The notes below the pieces were generated by a model that was not told the DNA's origin, ran no database searches, and saw only the letters and a list, made by a program, of their open reading frames with translations. A program made the position numbers and the translations under genes. A DNA stretch of 64,000 bases from Solirubrobacter phytolaccae (GTDB lineage Bacteria > Actinomycetota > Thermoleophilia > Solirubrobacterales > Solirubrobacteraceae): assembly GCF_027587195.1 (NCBI RefSeq), contig NZ_JAPDDP010000009.1, positions 62,001 to 126,000 on the forward strand. The letters run 5' to 3'. Of this stretch, positions 18,874 to 30,061 are shown piece by piece. Each line of letters starts with the position of its first letter. The first letter of the stretch is position 1.

Positions 18874-20374
18874 GCGCCGTGATGACCGCGCGCGGCGTGA
18901 CGAAGGTGTTCGGCGCCACGCACGCGCTCACGGGCGTCGACTTCGACGTCCAGCGCGGTCGCGTCACGGCGCTGTTCGGCGAGAACGGCGCCGGCAAGTC
19001 GACGCTGATGAAGATCCTCGCCGGCATCGAGCAGCCCACCACGGGTGAGCTCGAGCTCGACGGCGAGCCGGTGACGCTGCCCTCGCCGCGCGCGGCGGCC
19101 GATCGCGGCGTGGTGATCATCCACCAGGAGCTCTCGCTGTTCCCGAACATGAGCGTGGCGGACAACCTATTCATGGCGCGCGAGCGGGTGCGCAACGGCG
19201 TGATGGTCGACGACCGCGCCCAGCGCGAGACGGCGACCGCGCTGCTGGAGCGGCTCGAGGAGCCGATCGACCCCCGCACCGACGTGGGGGAGCTGCGGCT
19301 CGGGCAGCAGCAGATCGTCGAGATCGCGCGGGCGCTGGCGCAGGACGCGCGCGTGCTGATCATGGACGAGCCGACCTCCGCGCTGTCCGCCGCCGAGGTC
19401 GAGGTGCTGTTCCGGATCATGCGCGAGCTGACCGCGGACGGCGTCGCGATCGTCTACATCTCTCACCACCTCGAGGAGGCGTTGGAGATCGCGGACACGA
19501 TCGTCGTCCTGCGCGACGGCGGCCTGGTCGCGAGCGCCGAGGCTGCCGACGTCGACCTCGGCTGGATCGTCGAGCACATGGTCGGCCGCCGCCAGGACGA
19601 GCTGTTCCCCGACGAGCACGGCGAGCAGGGCGAAGTGCTCCTGCGTGTGCACGACCTCAGCGTCGCCGACCCGCGCAACCCCGGCCGGCTGTCCGTCGAC
19701 GGCGTGGATCTCACGGTGCGCGCGGGCGAGATCGTCGGCCTCTACGGGCTGATGGGCGCGGGCCGCACGGAGCTGCTCGAAGCGCTCGCGGGGCGGCTGC
19801 GCGCGGTCACCGGCGAGGTCGAGATCGACGGCGCGCTGATCGAGGGCCCGGTCGCGGCGCGGATCGCGCGCGGGCTCACGCTCGTGCCCGAGGACCGCCA
19901 GCGCGACGGGCTCGTCCAGTCGATGTCGGTCGGCCAGAACCTGTCGCTCGCGGGGCTGCGGCGCTTCATCCGCGGGCCGCTCGTCTCGGCCGATCGCGAG
20001 CGGGAGGCCGTCGCGAGCACGATGCGCGACGTCACCGTCAAGGCGTCCGGTCCGGACGCGCCGATCACGTCGCTCAGCGGCGGCAACCAGCAGAAGGTCG
20101 TGCTCGGCAAGGCGCTGCTCACGCAGCCGCGCGTGCTGCTGCTCGACGAGCCGACGCGCGGCATCGACGTCGGCGCCAAGGCCGACATCTTCACGCTCAT
20201 GACCGAGCTCGCGGGACGCGGGGTGGCGGTGCTGTTCGCCACCTCCGAGCTCGAGGAAGCGCTGCACGTGCCCGACCGCCTGCTGGTCATGGCGAAGGGC
20301 AAGGTCGTCCGCGAGCTTCGGAGAGGAGCCGCGAGCCGGGAGGAGATCATGGTCGCATCGGAAGGGGGCGCGCG

Positions 20375-20378
<4 letters not shown>
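18870..20378 (+). CDS. Ribose-type sugar ABC transporter ATP-binding protein
   Basis: 502 aa from GTG, typical length of the RbsA/XylG class with two fused ABC domains. The first domain has Walker A GENGAGKST, the signature LRLGQQQIVEIARALAQ and Walker B ARVLIMDEPTSAL. The second has the degenerate P-loop GLMGAGRTELLEALAG, signature LSGGNQQKVVLGKAL and Walker B RVLLLDEPTRGIDVG. It powers sugar import with the next two genes. Overlaps on both sides are 4 bp. Confidence 0.92.
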
Positions 20379-22493
<2,115 letters not shown>

Positions 22494-22501
22494 GGTTCGT
22501 C

Positions 22502-25060
22502 ATGAGGAGGAGAGGGCTTATCGGGGCGGCGGTCGCCGCCCTGGCGTTCGTGGTCGCCGCGCCCGCGGTGGCCGAAGCGGCGAAGCCGCGCACGATCCTC
22601 ACCACCGACGGTGAGGTCGACGACATCGACACGATGATCCGCTGGTTCCTGTACTCGAACGAGATGACCCCCGTCGGGCTCGTCTACAGCAGCTCGCAGT
22701 GGCACTGGAAGGGGGACGGCAAGGGGACGCTGTACACGTCGGAGACGCGCGGCGGCGCGCCGCGCACCGACCTGCGCTGGGTCCGGAGCCTGAAGTGCGA
22801 CGTGCCGACGGTGCCGTGCACGAACCCGAACCCGGGCGAGACCTGGATCCAGGAGCTGATCGACCTCTACGGGGAGAGCTACGACACCCTCAAGCAGCAC
22901 GATCCGAGCTATCCGACGCCGGCGCACCTGAAGAGCCTGGTGCGGATCGGCAACATCGAGTTCGAGGGCGAGATGGCGAAGGACACGGCCGGCTCGGACC
23001 TGATCAAGGACGTCCTGCTCGACGACGATCCGTCGCCGGTGTACCTGCAGATCTGGGGTGGCACGAACACGGTCGCGCGGGCGCTGAAGTCGATCGAGGA
23101 CCAGTACAAGGGCACGCCCCAGTGGGACGCGATCTACGCGAAGGTGTCCAAGAAGGCCGTGATCTACACGGTGCTCGACCAGGACGTCACCTACAACCGC
23201 TACGTGCTGCCGAACTGGCCGCAGATCCGCGTGATCTACAACGCCGACCAGTTCTGGAGCTTCGCCTACCAGTGGCGCTCGCGGGTGCCGGTGGAGCTGC
23301 GGCCGTACCTGCAGGGCCCGTGGCTGAACCAGAACATCTTCAACGGCCACGGCCCGCTGATGGCCAAGTACTACCGCTACGGCGACGGCAGGCAGCTCAA
23401 GGGCGACGAGTCCGATCACCGGCAGGGGCTCGACATGAACCCGGCGACGCTGGGCGACTTCATCTCCGAGGGCGACACGCCCGCGTACCTGCACCTGATG
23501 GACACCGGCCTGCGCAGCACCGACAACCCGACCTGGGGCGGCTGGGGCGGGCGCTTCACCCAGAGCCCGACCAACCCGTACCGCGTCGAGGACCTGCCGA
23601 ACACGCGGGACTTCAACCCGTACGCGGTGACCAACACGACCACGGTCCTGCCCGCCGCGGCGGGCGCGACGCAGCTGTACGTCGCCAGCATCAGCGCGAT
23701 CGGCGCCGGCCTGCCGGTGACGATCGGCGGCGTCACGCGCACGGTGGCGAGCGTGGGCACGGCGCAGGGCGCGAACACGACGCTGCTGGCTCCGGCCGCG
23801 GCGGGCGCGACGAACATCAAGGTGCCGTCGCTCAACGGGTTCGTCGTCGGCCAGAAGCTGCTGCTCAACACCGGCGCGGGCCAGGAGACGCCGACGATCA
23901 CCGAGGTCGGTACCGCCGGCACCGCGACGGCGCTGGCGGGAGCGCACACCGTGGGGGCGACGAACCTCAAGGTCGCCTCGGTCACCAACCTCGCAGTGGG
24001 TGACACGCTCACGGTCGACAACGCCGCCAACGCCGAGACCGTCACGATCACGTCCGTCGGCACGGCGGGCGCGACCGGCACGGGCGTCGGCGTCACACCC
24101 GCGCTCGCGCTCGCGCACGCCAACAACGCCGCGGTGCGCAACCAGAGCAAGCCGGGCACCGGCATCACGTTCACCCCGGCGCTGGCCGCGACGCACGCCA
24201 TGGCCACCGGCGTCCGCGGGGCGGGCTCGGGCGTCACGCTCGCGCAGCCGCTGACCGAGGCCCTGCCCACGGGCACGACGATCTCCAGCAACTGGAACAC
24301 GACCTACCCGCAGACGCGCTGGGTGGACGTGATCCAGAACGACTGGGCCGCGCGCGCGGACTGGATGGTCAAGTCCTACGAGGACGCCAACCATGCGCCG
24401 ACCGTCACCACGCCGCACCCGGACATGGTGTTCGCGCCGGGCCAGCGCGTCGCGCTCAGCGGCGGCGCGGTCGACCCCGACGGCGACGCCGTGACGTTCA
24501 AGTGGTGGCAGTACTACGAGGCCGACACCTACGCGGGCCGGGTCGCCATCGACGGTGCCGACACGCGCGAGGCGAGCTTCGTCGTGCCCGCCGACGCGAA
24601 GAAGGGCGACACGATCCACGCGATCCTCGAGGTCAAGGACGCGGGCACGCCCACGCTGACCAAGTACCAGCGCGTGGTGGTGACCGTCGGGGAGAACGTC
24701 CCCGGGACGGTCGGCGGCACGGTGCCGGCGACCCTGTCGCTGACGCTCGGCGCTCCGGCCTCGTTCGGCGCGTTCGTGCCGGGCACCGCCAAGGAGTACA
24801 CGGCGCCCACGGACGTGACCGTGACGAGCACGGCGGGGGACGCGGCGCTGAGCGTGAGCGACCCCGGCCACATGACCAACGGCGCGTTCTCGCTGCCCGA
24901 ACCGCTGCGGGTCGAGCTGGCCAAGTCCTCGTGGACCGGACCGGTCTCCAACGACAAGGTCGGCGTCACGTTCAAGCAGCTCATCAGGGCCAATGACGCG
25001 CTGCGCACCGGCAGCTACAGCAAGACGGTCACGTTCACCCTCGCGACGACGTCGCCATGA
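22502..25060 (+). CDS. Secreted Sde182/nucleoside-hydrolase-like protein 1, with inserted repeat block
   Basis: 852 aa. Signal peptide, then a DUF1593/Sde182 nucleoside-hydrolase-like domain from about residue 28: TILTTDGEVDDIDTMIRWFL (Asp-rich metal loop), LDDDPSPVYLQIWGGTNTVARAL, FWSFAYQW, DFISEGDTPAYLHLMDTGL and WGGWGGRF. Residues ~378-600 are an inserted block of Ala/Thr/Gly-rich repeats (GATQLYVASI, GATNIKVPSL, GATNLKVASV). The domain then resumes with RWVDVIQNDWAARADWM. A Sde182 C-terminal Ig-like domain follows (WWQYYEADTYAGR, GDTIHAILEVKDAGTP), and last the shared C-terminal domain (24710-25057). The namesake Sde182 is a cellulose-binding protein of a polysaccharide degrader. Glycan substrate and catalysis are unproven. 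It lies 8 nt after the transporter genes. Confidence 0.85.
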   Translation: MRRRGLIGAAVAALAFVVAAPAVAEAAKPRTILTTDGEVDDIDTMIRWFLYSNEMTPVGLVYSSSQWHWKGDGKGTLYTSETRGGAPRTDLRWVRSLKCDVPTVPCTNPNPGETWIQELIDLYGESYDTLKQHDPSYPTPAHLKSLVRIGNIEFEGEMAKDTAGSDLIKDVLLDDDPSPVYLQIWGGTNTVARALKSIEDQYKGTPQWDAIYAKVSKKAVIYTVLDQDVTYNRYVLPNWPQIRVIYNADQFWSFAYQWRSRVPVELRPYLQGPWLNQNIFNGHGPLMAKYYRYGDGRQLKGDESDHRQGLDMNPATLGDFISEGDTPAYLHLMDTGLRSTDNPTWGGWGGRFTQSPTNPYRVEDLPNTRDFNPYAVTNTTTVLPAAAGATQLYVASISAIGAGLPVTIGGVTRTVASVGTAQGANTTLLAPAAAGATNIKVPSLNGFVVGQKLLLNTGAGQETPTITEVGTAGTATALAGAHTVGATNLKVASVTNLAVGDTLTVDNAANAETVTITSVGTAGATGTGVGVTPALALAHANNAAVRNQSKPGTGITFTPALAATHAMATGVRGAGSGVTLAQPLTEALPTGTTISSNWNTTYPQTRWVDVIQNDWAARADWMVKSYEDANHAPTVTTPHPDMVFAPGQRVALSGGAVDPDGDAVTFKWWQYYEADTYAGRVAIDGADTREASFVVPADAKKGDTIHAILEVKDAGTPTLTKYQRVVVTVGENVPGTVGGTVPATLSLTLGAPASFGAFVPGTAKEYTAPTDVTVTSTAGDAALSVSDPGHMTNGAFSLPEPLRVELAKSSWTGPVSNDKVGVTFKQLIRANDALRTGSYSKTVTFTLATTSP

Positions 25061-26886
25061 GACGGCTGCTGTTCGCAGTGGTCGTCGTCGCCGCGCTGCT
25101 CTCGGGCAGCGCGGCGGCGCAGGCCGCCAAGCCGCGCGTGATCCTCACGCAGGACGGCGAGGTGGACGACATGGACTCGTTCATCCGCTACCTCTACTAC
25201 GCGAACGAGTTCGACACCGCGGGGATCATCTACACGTCCTCGACGTACCACTACGCGGGCAACGGAACCACCGTGCAGCCGTTCCGCTGGACGGGCACCG
25301 CGTGGCTGAACCAGTACCTGGACCGGTACGCGCAGATCCGGCCGAACCTCGTCAAGCACGCCGACGGCTACCCGACCGTCGAGCACCTGCGGTCGCTCTA
25401 CAAGCTCGGCAACATCACCGACGTCGGTGAGTCCGAGCAGGTCACCGAAGGGTCGGAGTGGATCAAGCAGGTGCTGCTCGACGACGACCCGCGTCCGCTG
25501 TACGTGCAGGCGTGGGGCGGCAACAACACCACCGCGCGGGCGCTGAAGTCGATCGAGGAGCAGTACAAGGGCACGCCCGCCTGGGACGGGGTCGTGGCCA
25601 AGATCAACCGCAAGGTCACGCTCTACAACATCCTCGACCAGGACCCGACGCTCAACGCGTACATCAAGCCGAGCTGGCCGGGCATCAAGATCATCGACAA
25701 CCAGCGGCAGTTCTGGTCGTTCGCGTACCTGTGGCCGTTCGTCACGCCGGTCCCGCACCAGGCCGTGCTGCGCGCGCCGTGGATGGAGGCCAACCTGCTC
25801 AACGGCAAGGGGCCGCTGATGGAGCAGTACCGGACCTACCGCGACGGCAAGCCGACGCCGGGCGACAACGAGAACAACCGCTGGCGGCCGGAGGAGTCGG
25901 AGGCGAACCAGAACGTCGGCTACGGCGTCCACGACTTCATCTCCGAGGGCGACTCGCCGGCCTACATGTTCCTGTTCGACTTCAACGGGCTGCGGTCGAG
26001 CGAGGACCCGACCTGGGGCGGCTGGGGCGGACGCTTCGCGCCGAACGCCACGGGCTGGATCGACGCCGAGGACGACTTCCCGTACACGGAGCCGGGCGGG
26101 CTGGGCACCTACCTGACGACCCGGCGCGCCTATCCGCTCACGCGCTGGTTCACCGACCTCCAGAACGACTTCGCCTCACGGGTCGCCTGGGGCGTCGCGG
26201 ACACCTACGCGGGCGCGAACCATCCGCCCGTCGTCTCGGCCCCGTTCTTGAACGCGGTCTACGCGCCGGGCCAGCGAGTGGCATTGAGCGGAACGGCGTC
26301 CGACCCCGACGGCAACGCGCTCACCTACCGGTGGTGGCAGTACCACGAGGCCGACACCTACGCGGGCAGGATCACGCTCGACGGGGCGGGCACGGCCAGC
26401 GCGTCGTTCGTCGTCCCGGCGGACGCCAAGAAGGGCGACACGATCCACGTGATCCTCGACGTCAAGGACGCGGGGACGCCGTCGATCAGCCGCTACGCGC
26501 GAGTCGTGATCACGGTCGGGGAGAACGTCCCTCACGTGGTCGGCGGCACGGTGCCGGCGACGCTCGCCCTGAACATCACGCCGGCCTCGTTCGGCGCGTT
26601 CATCCCGGGCGTCACGAAGGAGTACACGGCGCCCACCACGGCGACCGTGACCTCGACCGCCGGTGACGCGACGCTCAGCGTCTCCGACCTCGGCCACCTG
26701 ACCAACGGTGCGTTCGCTCTGCCGGAACCGCTGCGGGTGGAGCTCGGCAAGGCGTCTTGGACCGGCCCGACGTCCAACGAGCCGGTGCCGGTGACGTTCG
26801 AGCAGCTCGTCAAGTCCACCGACGCGCTGCGCACCGGCACGTACAGCAGGACCGTCACGTTCACCCTCTCCACGACGAGCCCATGA
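25057..26886 (+). CDS. Secreted Sde182/nucleoside-hydrolase-like protein 2
   Basis: 609 aa, ATGA overlap with the previous gene. Signal peptide MRRLLFAVVVVAALLSGSAAA, then the nucleoside-hydrolase-like domain (VILTQDGEVDDMDSFIRYLY, DDDPRPLYVQAWGGNNTTARAL, FISEGDSPAYMFLFDFNGL, WGGWGGRF). The Ig-like Sde182 C-domain (WWQYHEADTYAGR) and the shared C-terminal domain (26540-26883, ending TVTFTLSTTSP) follow. It lacks the repeat block found inside paralogue 1 and is the plain form of the family. The metal loop DGEVDDMDS is intact relative to paralogue 1. It is presumably exported with its neighbours to act on the same plant-derived glycan. Confidence 0.87.
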   Translation: MRRLLFAVVVVAALLSGSAAAQAAKPRVILTQDGEVDDMDSFIRYLYYANEFDTAGIIYTSSTYHYAGNGTTVQPFRWTGTAWLNQYLDRYAQIRPNLVKHADGYPTVEHLRSLYKLGNITDVGESEQVTEGSEWIKQVLLDDDPRPLYVQAWGGNNTTARALKSIEEQYKGTPAWDGVVAKINRKVTLYNILDQDPTLNAYIKPSWPGIKIIDNQRQFWSFAYLWPFVTPVPHQAVLRAPWMEANLLNGKGPLMEQYRTYRDGKPTPGDNENNRWRPEESEANQNVGYGVHDFISEGDSPAYMFLFDFNGLRSSEDPTWGGWGGRFAPNATGWIDAEDDFPYTEPGGLGTYLTTRRAYPLTRWFTDLQNDFASRVAWGVADTYAGANHPPVVSAPFLNAVYAPGQRVALSGTASDPDGNALTYRWWQYHEADTYAGRITLDGAGTASASFVVPADAKKGDTIHVILDVKDAGTPSISRYARVVITVGENVPHVVGGTVPATLALNITPASFGAFIPGVTKEYTAPTTATVTSTAGDATLSVSDLGHLTNGAFALPEPLRVELGKASWTGPTSNEPVPVTFEQLVKSTDALRTGTYSRTVTFTLSTTSP

Positions 26887-28796
26887 CCCGATTGATCGTG
26901 CTGTTCGCGCTGGCCGTGTTCGCGGTCATCGCCCCCGCCGCGGCGCAGGCGCAGACGCCCAAGCCGCGCGCCGTCCTCCTGCTCGACCCCGAGCTCGACG
27001 ACCAGAACACCCTCATCCGCTACCTGCTCTACGCCAACGAGCTCGACACGCAGGGGATCCTGTACCAGAGCTCCGGCGTCCACTGGGCCGGGGACGGCAA
27101 GGGCACGTTGTGGTCGGTGCCCGGCCGTGAGTACGCGAGCCGCAACCTGTGCCCGTGCACGTCGTGGCGCTGGAAGGAGGGCGAGCGCTTCATCGACGAG
27201 GCGGTCGACCTCTACGAGCAGGTCTATCCGAACCTGAAGGTGCACAACGCGGACTACCCGGCGCCGGCGGACCTGCGCTCGAAGATCTACAAGGGCAACA
27301 TCGAGTTCGACACCGACATCTCCAAGGACACGGCCGGCTCGAATCGGATCAAGGAGCTGCTGCTCGACGACAACCCGGCCCGGGTCTACCTGCTCACGGG
27401 CGCGGGGCACAGCTCGGTCGCCCGCGCGCTGAAGTCGATCAAGCAGCAGTACGAGGGCACGCCGCAGTGGCCGGCGATCTACGAGAAGGTCGTCCGCAAG
27501 GCGTACATCCAGTCCTGGGGCGACCAGGACAACACGTACGCGACCTACATCCGCCCGAACTGGCCGGACGTCTACTACCGCAACATGTCGGCGGGCGTGT
27601 GGGGCTACGGCGCGCGCAACGCGATCCTGCCGGCCGACCGCTCCCTGCTCGACCCGGCGTGGATGAAGGCGAACGTGTCCGACGTCGGCCCGTTCGGCAG
27701 CTTCTACCGCGTATGGGGCGACGGCAAGCAGATGGTCCCCGGCGACATCTTCGACTTCTTCGGCTTCAGCGGCCTGACGGCGGCGCAGCTGACCGAGATG
27801 GGCTACGCGGTCTGGACCGGCATCCAGGCGCCCGGCGCGTGGATCTCCGAAGGTGACACGCCGATCTTCATGAACCAGATCGACAACGGCCTGCGCGCCG
27901 GCGACGATCCCTCCTACGGCGGCTGGGCCGGTCGCAGCGCCCAGGACGTCAACCCGGCGACGGGCACGCCGAACAACAACTACGCGTCCGCGCGCTGGTT
28001 CCGCACCGCGCAGAACGACTTCGCGGCCCGCATGAAGTGGACGGTCACGCCGACGTTCGCGGGGGCCAACCACGAGCCGGTCGTGTCGGTCAACGGGCCG
28101 CTGAACGTCACGGCGGCGCCGGGCGAGACGGTCAAGCTCGAAGGCCTGGCGACCGACCCGGACGGGCACGCGCTGACGTTCAAGTGGTGGCAGTACACGG
28201 ACGCGGACACGTACCCGGGTGCCGTCGTGCTGAACGGCAGCGGGCGCAACGTGTCCTTCGAGGTGCCGGCCAACAGCGTCGTGCCAGTCAACGCCGTGCC
28301 CGGCCAGACGATCCACCTGATCCTCGAGGTCACCGACGACGGGACGCCGGCGATGACGAGCTACCAGCGCGTGGTCGTCACGGTCAGCGCCCGCACGACG
28401 CAGTACGCGGCGGCTTCGGTCGCGCCGGTGCTGTCCGTGTCGGTGGGCGCGGCGCCCAACTTCGGCGCGCTCGTCCCGGGCACGGCGAAGGTCTACACCG
28501 CGACCTCCACGGCGACGGTCACGTCGACCGCGGGTGAGGCGGTGCTGTCGATCCACGACATCAGCCCGCTCAGCCCGGGCAAGCTGGTGAACGGATCGCA
28601 CGCGTTGGCGTCGCCGATCAAGGTCAACGGTGGCACGTTGAGCGGTTCGCCGCTGACGGTGAAGACGTACCCCGGGCCGGCGACGTCCGACGTGACGACG
28701 CTCACGTTCGAGCAGCCGCTGGCGGCGACGGACACGCTGCGGACGGGCTCTTACTCCAAGAGCCTGACCTACACGCTGGCGACGACGACGCCGTAG
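26883..28796 (+). CDS. Secreted Sde182/nucleoside-hydrolase-like protein 3
   Basis: 637 aa from the ATG that overlaps the previous stop. Signal peptide MTRLIVLFALAVFAVIAPAA. In the metal loop the sequence is LLLDPELDDQNTLIRYLLYA: compared with its paralogues the TDG is LDP and the last Asp is Asn, so metal binding may be altered. Further marks are YLLTGAGHSSVARALKSIK, WISEGDTPIFMNQIDNGL and SYGGWAGRS. The Ig-like domain has WWQYTDADTYPG. The shared C-terminal domain here is the long variant (28405-28793), like that of the protein at the window's left edge. It is the last gene of the operon, followed by a strong hairpin. Confidence 0.86.
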   Translation: MTRLIVLFALAVFAVIAPAAAQAQTPKPRAVLLLDPELDDQNTLIRYLLYANELDTQGILYQSSGVHWAGDGKGTLWSVPGREYASRNLCPCTSWRWKEGERFIDEAVDLYEQVYPNLKVHNADYPAPADLRSKIYKGNIEFDTDISKDTAGSNRIKELLLDDNPARVYLLTGAGHSSVARALKSIKQQYEGTPQWPAIYEKVVRKAYIQSWGDQDNTYATYIRPNWPDVYYRNMSAGVWGYGARNAILPADRSLLDPAWMKANVSDVGPFGSFYRVWGDGKQMVPGDIFDFFGFSGLTAAQLTEMGYAVWTGIQAPGAWISEGDTPIFMNQIDNGLRAGDDPSYGGWAGRSAQDVNPATGTPNNNYASARWFRTAQNDFAARMKWTVTPTFAGANHEPVVSVNGPLNVTAAPGETVKLEGLATDPDGHALTFKWWQYTDADTYPGAVVLNGSGRNVSFEVPANSVVPVNAVPGQTIHLILEVTDDGTPAMTSYQRVVVTVSARTTQYAAASVAPVLSVSVGAAPNFGALVPGTAKVYTATSTATVTSTAGEAVLSIHDISPLSPGKLVNGSHALASPIKVNGGTLSGSPLTVKTYPGPATSDVTTLTFEQPLAATDTLRTGSYSKSLTYTLATTTP

Positions 28797-28809
28797 CCAC
28801 GACGGTCAC

Positions 28810-28846
28810 GCGCGAAGATAAAGGCCCTGGGTCTTTATCTTCGCGC
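28810..28846. terminator. Strong bidirectional terminator between convergent genes
   Basis: Perfect 14-bp inverted repeat GCGCGAAGATAAAG / CTTTATCTTCGCGC with a 9-nt loop GCCCTGGGT. It closes the 15.7-kb operon on the + strand and contains the stop codon of the minus-strand exporter gene in its right arm. Confidence 0.82.
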
Positions 28847-30025
28847 CGCGCCGACCGCGCCGCCGACGAGCACGCCGAGCGCGATCGCGATGATCGCCGC
28901 GACCGCCGCCGTGACCGTCGCGAAGCCCGTCGACGCGTCCGCCGCGAGCTCGGTCGCGGACAGCACGCCGAGGCTGCCGGGGACGAGCAGCCAGAAGGCC
29001 GGGAGGAAGATCGCCAGTTGCGGTGGGCCGTGCGGGAGGCGGTTGACGACGGCGGCGGTGAACGCCGCGGCGACGCCGCCGACGAACCCGCCGAGGACCG
29101 GTCCGCCCGCCTCCTGCCCGGCGGCCTGCACGGTCGCCGTGACGATCAGCACCAGCAGCAGCCACGGGAGTGCGCCGGGCGGGGCGGAGAGGTGCACGTA
29201 GACGCCGACGCCGACGAGCAGCACGCCCGCCACGGTCGCCAGTCGGCCGAGGTCGTCGAGCCGCGTGTTCGCGAGCTCGTCCGGGCCGATGCCGACCACC
29301 CGCGCGGCGAGGAACAGCCCGAAGCTGAGCAGCAGCACCTGCACCGCGCCGAACGCGAGCCGCGCGGCGCCCGCGACCATCGCTCCGGCCGTGACCTCGC
29401 TCATGCCGGTGACGATCAGCGCGCCCGGCAGCAGGACGGCGATCGGCGCGAGCGCGGTGCGCAGCGGCGCGTCGAGCAGGTCCAGCCGCGCCGCCGCGAA
29501 CACGAGGCAGCCGGCGGCGAACGCGGCCAGCACCGGCGTGAGCACGCGCAGCACCTGCGCGCGGTCGGCGACGAGGTCGAGCCCCGCGACCACCAGCGCG
29601 GCCGCGGTCGCCGCGAGCGCGCTGGCCACGGTCGGCTGCAGCACGAGCGCCACGCCCGCGGCCTGGGGGAGGAGCGCCAGCGCCACGAGTGAGCGCCGCA
29701 GCCGCGGCGGCATCTCGCGCACGGCCCGCAGCTCGGCCAGCGCGCGCTCCGCGTCGAGCTCGCCCGCGAGCAGCGCGCCCGTCAGCTCCTCGACACGCGC
29801 GGCCTGGTCGAACCGCAGCTGTGGCCCGACGGACGCGAACCCCACCGACTCGCTCGCGCCCAGGCTCACGAAGATCCCGGTCGGCGTGGCCGCCGACCGC
29901 ACGTCCGGTGCGCCGAGCGCGGCGCCCACGCGGCACACCGCGGCCTCGACCTCGTGCACGGGCCGCCCGGCCGCCAGCTCGGCGACCCCCAGCTCGAGCA
30001 GCAGCTCCCGGACCGTGGTGGGCAA
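28835..30025 (-). CDS. Threonine/serine exporter (ThrE/DUF1212) family protein
   Basis: 396 aa. An N-terminal soluble segment of about 110 residues is followed by about ten membrane helices, the arrangement of fused ThrE proteins (DUF1212 plus DUF3815 halves). Typical stretches are RPVHEVEAAVCRVGAALG near the start, GALIVTGMSEVTAGAMVAGAARL in the middle and the diagnostic FLPAFWLLVPGSLG near the end. Family members export threonine and serine or small metabolites. No link to the neighbouring sugar genes is evident. It is followed after 36 nt (upstream on its strand) by the TetR gene. Confidence 0.85.
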   Translation of the reverse strand: MPTTVRELLLELGVAELAAGRPVHEVEAAVCRVGAALGAPDVRSAATPTGIFVSLGASESVGFASVGPQLRFDQAARVEELTGALLAGELDAERALAELRAVREMPPRLRRSLVALALLPQAAGVALVLQPTVASALAATAAALVVAGLDLVADRAQVLRVLTPVLAAFAAGCLVFAAARLDLLDAPLRTALAPIAVLLPGALIVTGMSEVTAGAMVAGAARLAFGAVQVLLLSFGLFLAARVVGIGPDELANTRLDDLGRLATVAGVLLVGVGVYVHLSAPPGALPWLLLVLIVTATVQAAGQEAGGPVLGGFVGGVAAAFTAAVVNRLPHGPPQLAIFLPAFWLLVPGSLGVLSATELAADASTGFATVTAAVAAIIAIALGVLVGGAVGAARR

Positions 30026-30061
30026 GCCGGAGATCCTGGCAGGGCCCGGAGCCCGTTGCGG

